64,000 nucleotides of DNA from Isoetes taiwanensis (lineage: Eukaryota > Streptophyta > Lycopodiopsida > Isoetales > Isoetaceae). A program made the position numbers and the translations under genes. Below the pieces are notes generated by a model. The model did not search any database. It worked only from the letters and a program-made list of their open reading frames with translations, and was not told the DNA's origin. The stretch lies in the NCBI GenBank assembly GCA_021234155.1, contig JAJEKV010000005.1, forward strand, positions 20,258,089-20,322,088, read 5' to 3'. This document shows, piece by piece, positions 38,401 to 47,720 of the stretch (position 1 is its first letter; each line of letters opens with the position of its first letter).

Positions 38401-39428
38401 CTACAGATGATCTCCCTGGATTCTCCGGGCAAGCGCTAAGTCCAGTGTTGCAAAAATACGCGTATTTTTTGAAAATGATCCATTCCGTACCGTACTTGTA
38501 CGTATTTTTAAAAAATACTCCTAACGTTTTTTTTTTAAATACTACTTGTTTTTCACAGAACAGTAAACTTGCACTTACCAGGAATTGAACCTGGGCCTCC
38601 TAGATAGCAAACTAACATGCTAACCAACTTCCCCTACATCAGTTTTATGTTTTATTTCACTGTTTTATTCTACTTAAACAATGTTTTTTTTGTTTTTAAA
38701 AAATACTCCAAACGTACGTAAGGTACGTATGGCTGAAAAAAATGTATTTTTTAAAAAATACGTACAGTACGTACGGTACGGTACGCGTACGGGACAACAC
38801 TGGCTAAGTCCTTGGTCATAATCGTGATCCTCTTTGCATGGATAGCGCAGAGGTTCGCGTCACTGAAAAGAGCTATCAGGTAGGCTTCAACAGCCCCCTG
38901 GAGTGCCAAGATAGCAAAGGTCTGGAAGCGAAGGTCGGTCTTGAACTCTTGGGCTATCTCCCAGACCAACCTCTGGAAGGGCAGCTTCCTCAGTAGCAGC
39001 TCCGTGCTCTTCTAGTATTTACGGATTTCCCGTAAAGCCATGGTGCCCAGTTTGAAGCGATGGGGCTTTCTTGAGGTAGCAGCTTTTGGAGTCGGGCCAG
39101 ACTTCTTGGGCAGGGTTTTGCCTGCAGAAACTGGATGGGGCCATGCGGTATCCACCCGTTCTTGCCGGCGACTCGAGCTCGTGTATTTTCCTATGCTCCC
39201 GATAGCCTTGAGCTTTTCCTTATGCTGGCTGCCGGACTTCCGAGCGGTGGACTTCCGACGTCTCTTAATAGGCTGGCTTCCCTTTGGATCGAGGCTCGCA
39301 GCGGGGTTTCTGCTCTGTGTTGGCTTCTTCTTGCTGATCCGATTTTGTTGCTGCTCTGCTTTGCTCCTTGTTGTTGCTCTTGTTGGGCCCTTTCCCGTTC
39401 ACCGACCCTCACGCAGACTCTTTGCCAT
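38401..39428 (-). pseudogene. Histone H3-like gene with long N-terminal tail
   Basis: Histone H3 forms the nucleosome core with H4. The minus strand has ALREIRKY, a TAG, then [20 protein letters not shown], then [41 protein letters not shown] and, after a 360-bp insertion, ALARRIQGDHL and a stop: the complete histone fold in order (38403-39060). Without the insertion and one target duplicate the frame is exactly 220 codons. The tail of about 120 residues is basic (ISKKKPTQSR, KRRRKSTARKSG) and unlike the canonical 40-residue tail, as in centromeric or other divergent H3 variants. However, loop 1 ([13 protein letters not shown]) has canonical length, which argues against typical plant CENH3. 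Canonical features lost include GERA at the C-terminus. In-frame TGA (codon 10) and TAG (at the Gln of KYQKS) make it a pseudogene as assembled; each is one C-to-T change from CGA and CAG. It follows ORF 39438-40029 in the same frame. Confidence 0.9.
38443..38802. mobile_element. 360-bp hAT MITE inside the H3-like gene
   Basis: Terminal inverted repeats CAGTGTTG (38443) and CAACACTG (to 38802) are flanked by a perfect 8-bp duplication GCTAAGTC (38435-38442 and 38803-38810), diagnostic of hAT insertion. Both ends are rich in alternating GTAC/ACGT motifs (TACGTA, GTACGGTACG). The centre (about 38571-38635) is tRNA-like on the minus strand, with a T-arm CCAGGTTCAATTCCTGG that includes a good polymerase III B box. 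Confidence 0.92.
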
Positions 39429-39437
39429 AATCGGCTT

Positions 39438-40029
39438 CTACGAGCAAACGCCCGACCCAGCGACCCTTCGAAGCAACTCTTGATGGTAGCGGTCTGGCCG
39501 GACTTGCATATCCAGCTGGACCGTTATCAGGTAATCCAGGCTGACATGTGCTGGGATCTCACCCCATGTGAAGCTCTGGGTGGCCTCATTCCACTCATAT
39601 GGGGGAAGTTCGAAGGGTTCACAATTGATGATGGCTCTCCCATCACCTAGGTAGACGTACTCACGGCCCCTAGCCGCGGTGTCTCCCCTTTCTATCTCCC
39701 TGATGTCGTCCTCGTGGGCCAGTTCTCTGATGCGGGCCGCCTCTCTCCGAATGGCCTCCTCTTAATATTCTTCGCACTCAGGTGGGTAAAACTTAACCAG
39801 CACCATAACTTGGTTGGGTTGTTCAACCATAGTATACGCCTGCCGTTGGAGGTTAAGCTTGATCAAAAAGCGTTCTAAGAGGTGGAATATGGGGTAGGGT
39901 ATCTTCAGGCCATCACTGAAATGCTGAACCAACTCATTTAGGGTTGGTGGCCAGGTGCTCCCCAAGCATGGCGTAGATCTGAGGTATGGTGAAGTTGGCA
40001 GGGCTCAAAGTACCTTTGGTATGGGCCAT
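39438..40029 (-). pseudogene. Unknown ORF directly upstream of the H3-like gene
   Basis: From a minus-strand ATG at 40029 it reads MAHTKGTLSPANFTIPQIYA, shifts frame once near 39955, continues through LLERFLIKLNLQRQAYTM, VLVKFYPPECEEY, an in-frame TAA, then EEAIRREAARIRELAHEDDI, GREYVYLGDGRAIINC and PPYEWNEATQSFTWGEIPAH, and stops with TAG at 39438. Without the stops it would be about 197 residues. The TAG is in the same frame as the H3 start, only three codons away, so the two may once have been one protein. No known family recognised; mixed alpha/beta and mildly acidic by eye. Confidence 0.5.
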
Positions 40030-40679
40030 GGACAAGGCGCTGACTGGAAGGAAGGCGGGAAGTGGGGCGCTAGAGGTTGGAGATGGCGAGGGCGCAAACA
40101 GGGACGGGGTTGCAAGCTCGGATTCCAGTGGCTATGGCAGACGACTAGGGTAGGCGGGGAGAAGGCGTGGGCGAAAAGAAACGTCTCTCTACCTTTTAAT
40201 TTAAAATTTTTTGAAACTTAAAAAAAAAAAAAAAAAAAAAAAAATTATACGGCGGAAATATGCGCAAATATACGGTTGGGTGCCGGTCGGGTTATACGCG
40301 TTTCTACCGAGATTCTGGAGCGCCCAAACCTAAGCGGCGCCCGAGTTAGGTTTTGGGGCCCCTCCTCGACCTGTTACCGCCAGATGGCGACTTCTCTTGG
40401 ATATTTGGACCGCGCCCGATGCGCTGGGACAAAAATCTCGTCGATCCGAGCTACCTGGAGAAAGTTATGGCGCCTACAAAACTCCAACCTTGGGCTCCAC
40501 TTTCTGAACCTAACCACTCTACTAGCGAACACTTCCCTCCACAATTAGGTCATTCCTCCCATAGCTAGGCCAACTAACATGCTAACTACAAAATTGGGAT
40601 GCTCTAACCTAGGAGAAAGTACCGTCAACTAACGAGTTAGACTATGGCCAGTGCAATAATTTTGGTCCACTAAAACCAT
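40030..40679 (-). other. Untranslated leader between PBS and first ORF
   Basis: No open frame of note. It contains a tract of about 25 A (plus strand, from about 40220), which is a T tract on the element's sense strand, and GC-rich stretches. This spacing of about 650 bp is normal for a gypsy leader. Confidence 0.6.
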
Positions 40680-40691
40680 GCCCTGATACCA
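40680..40691 (-). promoter_or_regulatory. Primer-binding site of the gypsy element
   Basis: On the minus strand TGGTATCAGGGC lies three bases inside the LTR. Its first nine bases match the complement of the plant initiator tRNA-Met 3' end, the usual primer of Ty3/gypsy elements. This fixes the element's orientation as minus. Confidence 0.8.
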
Positions 40692-40694
40692 CTG

Positions 40695-41475
40695 TGACGC
40701 TCCCAGAATCTATACGATGCTCCCATCGTATAAATACGGGAATTCCCCTCCCATGGCGACTACATCACCATGGTAAGGCCCTCCGTCATACTCGGACCAC
40801 TTGGAATGGCCAAGTGTCCGGGCGAGGAGCACGGAGGTGTCTTTCGTCCCACGTCCTCTATGGGAAATCCTATACAGCGGAAGCATACATATACATTAGC
40901 ATACAATCATCATGCGAAATAATATACCACCACGAAGGGTGGCTCATCAACGGAAAATATAATACATCCATAATAACACGAAACAACACTATGACAAGGC
41001 ACTACCTCGGGCTCAGACTCCAAGGGGTCAACTGACGGCCAGGGCCTCAAGATATCAACAGACGAAAGTATAACATGGCGTTGGCTGGCATAAGACAATG
41101 GCTAGGGTTGTCCACTCCATCCGCCCCTCCTGTGCACACTTTGCGGATAGGCTGAATCATGTTATGACATGCTTGTAGCCCTCCAGAGACGCAATATCAA
41201 GGAATCACCCTTCGGGACTACTCCGGGTTACATCTCTCCGGTCCGATGAGGCAGGTCAGAGAGGCGTCTGCTCCCCGAGCATGACGGATCCCTGGGTGTG
41301 CTAGAGAACACGTGTCGCATCAGTGACCCCCATCCGTACCCGACTTACTCCCCTAAATCTAAAGGTCAGATCACCAACCCGTTCGAGCCCAGGACGGCCA
41401 TATAGACTCACGCCCTCCGGCCCAGAGAGTGTCAGACCCATACCCGACCCATACACAGTGACCGACTATAAGCCT
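40695..41475 (-). mobile_element. 5' LTR of the central Ty3/gypsy element
   Basis: The plus strand begins TGACGCTCCCAGAATCTATA and matches 25079-25870 closely over almost 780 bp, including the CGTATAAATAC TATA region. The match fades near 41475, so the outer end and target duplication were not fixed. Visible LTR-to-LTR differences include a deletion near 40945 and scattered substitutions, so the element is not recent. Confidence 0.85.
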
Positions 41476-42284
41476 AGCACACTATAGGAATCATGTAGCC
41501 GCGCTAGGTAAGACTTCATCCCCGATTCACCCTCATACTCGTTGTCTGGTGCTGAACCACATCATAGCATCCACAGCCAGGTTGGCTCTTGTGCACAGGC
41601 CGCATCTATTGGGTATTAAGGGATCTAGCTAGAGACATCTCTAGTGCTAAGAGGCTTCTAGGTCTCTACCCTTCCCTTAATTCCCAATACACAGAAGAAG
41701 CAGAAAGAACTAATGTAAATACCCTTCAAGTATTCAGAACAACTTACAAAAGAGAATTTAATCATTCCATCTATTCAAAGAAGTGTCAGCGGAAAAGAAG
41801 CTATCTATTGACTAACCAGTGTCTTGGTTAGAGCCATGGTCACGGTAGGCATCCATAGTTCGAGGCTGGTGGGTAAGTGTTGGCAAAAACAGGTGTAAGC
41901 TGCTGGCTGCTGCTCCTCTTCACTCCCAATTCGAATTTGGGATGAATTGGGGGGTAGGACCCCTATTCCATGCCCCCAAAATGGTAAGTCCCTCCTGGCC
42001 AATCGATTTGGGCCAGGTGGCACCCCCTCATTGGTGACAATTAGTTAATTAGACTATAGCATAATTAGGTTAATTATGCCACTATAATCCATAATTATCC
42101 ATTGGTTTTATTAGCATAGCTAATAAAACCCATTATAGGCGAACCCCCCACTTGGGCCCTTAGGCCCACTATGTACTGGTGACGTGTCATGGTATGCATA
42201 CGTATGCCGTATAGATATCTAGAATGTCACAGGCAATAGAGATATTCGTGAATATCTGGTCTTGTGGCGAAGCCAGTCTCCCGC

Positions 42285-42378
42285 GATGCCACTTGGGAGA
42301 CGAATAAGTTTGTGCAATGTTTTCCTCATTTGAAACTCTAGACCTTGAGGACAAGGTCCTAAGGGGAGGGGAGGAAAT
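42285..42378 (+). pseudogene. Gypsy pol tail and polypurine tract
   Basis: The plus strand reads SFETLDLEDKVLRGGEE, the kind of C-terminus found at the end of gypsy pol, overlapping a purine tract AAGGGGAGGGGAGGAAA at 42361-42377. This marks the 3' end of a third, otherwise lost element. From 41476 to 42284 I see no gene; a GCATAGCTAATAAAACC-like AT-rich stretch is the only notable feature. Confidence 0.5.
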
Positions 42379-42380
42379 TT

Positions 42381-42456
42381 TTATGGTCCAAGGGCAAGTC
42401 GCTTGGAGACCTTGTTCCAGTCCCAAAGTGCAAAGCGACTTGCCCTTGGACCGTAA
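42381..42456. repeat. 24-bp stem inverted repeat (hairpin)
   Basis: Arms at 42381-42404 and 42433-42456 are complementary at 23 of 24 positions (GGTCCAAGGGCAAGTCGCTT and its complement, plus four outer bases), with a 28-base loop. It directly follows the polypurine tract at 42361-42377, so it may be the start of an LTR, or a small-RNA hairpin. Confidence 0.85.
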
Positions 42457-42478
42457 CAATCATCTGCAAAAGAATAAG

Positions 42479-43241
42479 ATTCTCGAATAAGGGCTCGCAT
42501 GAAAATAGACAAAAGCTCCCGATAGCTAGCTAGTTTTTTCCTTCATCTCGGCAATTTTTCTACAATGGTATAGAGTTGATAGCTGCACATCGCAAGCTAC
42601 CCAAATAATGAAAAACATAGGGAATATCCAGTTATAACACCTGGATCCCAAATAAAATTGTGTGCTACAGATGTTGGCTAGTGTACCTGTCGAGAGTTTA
42701 TTGCCGGGATTAGAAAACACCGCCCTTTCGGGTTTTCGAGGAAAAACCCTAGCGATAAAATCTCAGCAAGGGGCTTGGACAATGCAAGGATGCTAAACGT
42801 TCCCACAAAAAAAAAAAACCCACGCTCCACAGAGAATACCGAAGTCACACATCACCCAACAAAAAACCAATAGAGAAAAAACCTCGAAAAGCAAGGGATG
42901 ATTACGCGTGCCAAGCGACAAAACACAACATTTACACCTCGAAAGAGTGAGGGGTTGGTCACGCATGCCATGCGACAAAAAACAACATTTATAATAATAT
43001 ACACATGAAGGGAGGGGGGGTGGGAGTCAAGGGAAGTGCTGAGAGAGGAGAAAACGCCGATGAGAAGTCGATGAAGAACCTGCAAGAAATAGCGATCCCC
43101 AAACGAACCAGAGCCCCAGAAAATGCATGCAATGCATGCATGCATGGGAGAGATGCATGCTCGCCCATTCGAGAATTTTGATCCGATGGCTCGGATCGAT
43201 GGCATTCTCGAATAAGGGCTCGCATGAAAATAGACAAAAGC
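42479..43241. repeat. 38-bp direct repeat about 725 bp apart
   Basis: The segment beginning ATTCTCGAATAAGGGCTCGC occurs at 42479-42516 and 43204-43241 with no differences. Between them, at about 42884-42990, two degenerate units of roughly 54 bp starting CTCGAAA and ending AACAACATTTA or ACACAACATTTA lie in tandem. No gene is visible. Confidence 0.75.
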
Positions 43242-43590
43242 GCCCGACAAAAAGAGAACTTCCTTATCAAGATAGGATCGAGGTCGAAGGTTGAAAGATG
43301 GGCAAAAAAGGGACAAGATCGGGGAAGAACATGTTACAACATGGAAAGAGACGACAAATTGGCAAACCAAGCAGGGAGAAGCCCTCCCCTGCCTGGTATC
43401 AAAGAAAGAGAGTCAAGGGAACTATTGAGAGAGGAGAAAACGCCGATGAGAAATCGATGAAGAAGCTGCAAGAAATAGCGATCGCCAAACGAACCAGAGC
43501 CCCAGAAAATGCATGCATGCAATGCATGCATGGGAGAGATGCATGCTCGCCCATTCGAGAATTTCGATCCAATGGCTCAGACCGATGCCA
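43020..43590. repeat. 386-bp-period duplication with ATGCAT clusters
   Basis: About 180 bp starting GAGTCAAGGGAA is repeated at 43025-43200 and 43408-43590 (offset 386). Each copy contains a dense cluster of ATGCATGC (about 43120-43160 and 43508-43545), giving several overlapping CATGCA RY-type motifs, and ends CTCGCCCATTCGAGAATTT. Bases 43590-44270 look non-coding. Confidence 0.8.
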
Positions 43591-44315
43591 TCATTGATCT
43601 ACATAAGAATGTACGAACTGAGCAACATATGTATTTTTTACAAAAGATTAACTGTCTCGTTTTAGGGCAGGCTTCAAAATCAAAATTCCAAAGTGATGGA
43701 CAGTGTTATGGACTGAACATAATATTTTCGCATTGAAGCTGCTGCAAAAACATAGAATTGCATTTAACACTATAAGTAACAACTATGAGGAAATAACAAA
43801 GACTCATAGATGAATGTTGAGAAAGGGGGAGAAACAAAGAAAGAATTTATTATATTGACTACTAAAATATATCATCTACTAAAGATTAGATGAATACTAC
43901 ATATCATAGACTAGATGAATACCACATTTTAGACTTGTTAGATGTTTGCAGCCTATTGGAAATGGTATCACTAGAATGACGTACGCATTGAAGAAAGGAA
44001 TACAGAAATAAAGATTTGAAGCAGCGAAACCACAAACTATATAAAATTACCAGCACATCTGCAAATGATAAAGATGAATGAACAGAGCAACATAACATCG
44101 CACTTTGCTCTATCTTTCTTATTTCCATCTTCTAATAGTAAGTCATAGTATACCTATGCATTGGAGGTCGCGTGATGGTTTGCAAATGGTAAAGAATCAT
44201 CCATTCTTAATGCAGGCGAAGGAATCAGACCTATAAAATTATCCTGCCTGTCATAAGAAAAATGCAAATCAGGATGAAATGCATTCATCATAGAAGAAGG
44301 AAGGAAGGAAGGAAG

Positions 44316-47300
44316 TTTATTTTAACGTCCACGGAGGCCAAAGGCCTATGAGACGGTACATGCAGAGAAAACGAGCAAAAAAGCCAAAAACCCCAACACC
44401 AAAACAAACAATGTAATCAGGTAGAACCCTACTACGGGATGAAAAAAACCCCACTTGGGAGGAAAAACCCTAGCAAGAGGCTCTCAAATACCATGCCCGG
44501 AAGAGCAAGTCGGACGGCCGTAAAATGGCAGGGATGTAAGCTCCCACCGGGCGCTACCATAGGTGATGCAAAAATCGATGTAGCGGTGTGTCGAAACATC
44601 TAAGATCGATTATTGCCACCGCCGGACATGGGCATATCTTTGGCCGGGCATCGTTGGAGGGCATGGTGCTCATCCTCTATCACGTGCATCTCACAACACC
44701 GACATATCCTTTCCTCCCCTCGGGATCCCGCGGCCGCCATTCAACCCCAAATGACTGTTTCCCCGGCGAGGTAATGGGAACCCGCCCCTCGATGGCGTAA
44801 TAGCTTTTTCTTCACGAGATGTGTGCTTTCAAGTACCGATGGGGTCCATGCTCAAGGCGGGATTAATCGAGCGTGATAGTGCTCGCCTTGGGCTTTGCAA
44901 GAGTAGAGGCATCCCCAGGGTGGCAGGATAGCCTGCATCCAATTGCCCATTCTCGCAGATCGAATCTGCCATTGCCACCATCATCATTTGGTAATCCATA
45001 GACCACCTCCTAAACCATCCCTTACGATTGCTCGTGCCATACCCTCTTCTGGCCGGGGCCCTCAGATTAACAACACACTGGTGGGGGCAAGCGATGCTCA
45101 TCCATCCCATCCACCTTATGGAAGCAAGTAAGATGCCTGCACAAGATAGCGTATTTGAAAGGCGAACCTCCGGTCTCATACAACAAAATGCGATGCGACG
45201 GCATTTGTCCTTTCACTCCCAAGCTATATGTCAAGAAAGCTTTCTGCACCCTTTCCAACCTATCCCATGTATTTTTGCTAATCTTTGGGCCCCAAACCTC
45301 CACCCCATATAGCAGCACCCAGCTCGACTAAAGCTCTAAACAGTGTGCTCTCCTCGCCGATCCACGAGATCTATCCAAGCAACCGCTTTGTTTTCAGCAT
45401 ATAAAGCCTTCCAGCACAGACCGGCTCTCCTCTCCACACACTCATCCCACAAAGATGTTAGTAGTGAAATCAATTCCCAGATACTTGAAGCTCGCACCAT
45501 CTCCACTTCACGCCCCCACGTAATATAACTCCGGGATAGGGTGTTGCGAGGGACGGGATCGCGAGAAGCTTAGTTTTGTGCAAGTTCACTGTCATTCCGT
45601 TGCCCCACGTAACCCACGAGGGCATCCAAATGCTGCTGCATCCGCTGGTCGCGTGTGGGCTAGCAAAGCTACATCATCCGCATATAGTAACCGGCCCACG
45701 AGGTCGATCGGATAATTGCACCCGGCTCCCCATGGTGTTTGTATCCACGCCTCTCAAGCTATCAATGTACAACCCAAAAGCGTTGGAGACAACGGGCAGC
45801 CCCCGCTTAACTCCCATAGTGCTAGCTACCACCGATCTTCATAAGGGCAAGCAAAGATAAATCCCATCATAAAGCCTGGTGCACCACATTCCCGCAACTC
45901 TGTGGAACTCGCAATTCTTGCAACCTGCGCCACAAGATGTCGGGGGCGGTATCATATGCGTCTTAAAATCTACAAAGCAGCAATACAAGTGCGCCACAAG
46001 ATTGCGGCTTGCCTCCATCAACACTCTCAAAGTGAAGATATGGTCGGTCGTGGAGTGAGCCGGGCTTAAAGCCCGCTCGCCAATTGCTCCGCACCCCTGC
46101 CTCCTCGGCCCACTTAGTGAGTTTCTTCTCCACCACCCCTGCCAGAGCTTTGCAAAGAGCGAAGCTTACCATAATCATCCGTAATTAGCCGGCTCATCCT
46201 CAGATACCAGCTTTTATGAGCAGGAACAACCTTACTAACCATCCACTTCCCGGGGAGGCCTCGCCGAGAGTTCGGTTAATGATCACCGTCGGGGGCCCTA
46301 CTATAGATGGGCCACCCCACTTCAACAAATTTTACCGCGCAGCCCCAGTAAATCTTTTTGCCTTGCCATTCGCCGGATGCTCGAGACCCCGCTGGACATC
46401 CTCCCGCGTGGAGCCGCAAAGACCTCCTACCTGATCCGGGACCCCGGCATTAGCTCCCGGGGGTCATATAACTCCCCGCAAGCGGTGCATCCATTGCTCC
46501 ACACTTACATTACCAGCCACTGGCGCTTCTTTGTATAACACCTTCGCCAAAAGCTTTTGGCTCGCCATAAGCATGTCAAACAAAGCTCACGGGTTTTCGC
46601 CATGTATCTCCCCTTCTTGGCTTTTAGGAAGATCTTATAGTCTTGCGGGGCCCTGTGGCGCAAGCGTGGATCTATTATTAAAGCTTAACCGGCTCTTTAG
46701 AGCCTTGCAATCGACATCAAACCACGGGTTCTCGAGGAAAATGTGCGGTGTCCCTCCTTGAGGGGCCCTTCACCGCAAAGGAAGCCTCGGCCACACGCAA
46801 GCAGCGCCCTCTCCAGCCATGCCATGCACCTGTCTTGCGGTGTGTAGAAGCTATCAAACCCTCAGAACTCCCGCACCAACACAGATTCATACTGTCCACG
46901 CCCCCGATGGCGTGGGATGTACGGTAACCCTCCATGCCCCTTTGCGGTGTCTCCACTATGGAGTGCTCCCAATTCAGCGTGACATAAAGCGGGTAATGAT
47001 CGACAAAGCCTCCTCATCCCCGTGCTTGTGCCAATGGAGAAGTGTGTAACCATGTCAAGTGTCAAGCATCTGAGGGAGAAGGTAATCCAACACACTAGCT
47101 CCCCCATCCCGCCTATCACTCCACGCAAGTAACACCCCGAGTGTGGCCATCGGCGCATACCATTACAAATTACCATGTCAAAAAACACGGCAGAGCTGGA
47201 CCACTTTTGCCGCCAAATGGTCTAGCCACCATATCCGGGAGTGCCGTGTATCTTTGAATAGCTGGCATCTCAAGCCAAAGCGGATCAACATTATCGTCAC

Positions 47301-47720
47301 CTTGGAAGGTCACCGACCGCAAGCCGCTGGCCCGTCGAGCATTGAAATCTCCAAGCAAAAACACTGCCCCTGCCGTCTATAGCGGTCTATGTCATCATAC
47401 GAGATCCCTATCTGACGACGGACATCGTGGTTAATGCATCATGTACCGTAGAACTTAGAGCTGCATGGGGAATGTAGCAGCTAGCAAGAAACAATGGGAC
47501 ATGACCGGGGCTCTAATACCATTACCCACATGTAGCGATTAAATGCATCGGACTTGAAGTGTGATCTTGCATGCTAAGGCATCCCTAAAGTAGCAAGCCA
47601 CTCCACCGCACTCCGCGTCGCCATGGCGCTCATTAGCAAGTGAGAAATGCCGATATCCTCGAATGTCCGGCAATCGATGCCCTTCATACTCCCATGTCTC
47701 CCGCAGAAGAAGGCGATGTT
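44316..47720 (-). pseudogene. LINE retrotransposon relic, minus-strand copy
   Basis: Non-LTR elements copy themselves by target-primed reverse transcription. The APE-type endonuclease is recognisable: HGSMKGIDCRTFEDIGISHL (from about 47700), the active-site segment FLLGDFNAR (about 47361-47335), and MVICNGMRRWPHSG with frame shifts (about 47175). The RT follows with RMIMVSFALCKALAGVVEKK (about 46180), then the catalytic YADD at 45684-45673. The 3' end at 44316 is followed by a GGAA/TTCC microsatellite. Frame shifts and stops are frequent throughout. Confidence 0.85.

Noticed and set aside
38401-39428. Calling the H3-like gene CENH3
   Set aside because: The long tail fits, but loop 1 has canonical H3 length and the core is close to canonical H3 ([14 protein letters not shown]). 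Typical plant CENH3 has a longer loop 1, so the variant class is left open.
44280-44320. GGAA microsatellite as a regulatory site
   Set aside because: It lies directly at the LINE 3' end and is best explained as the element's simple-repeat tail.
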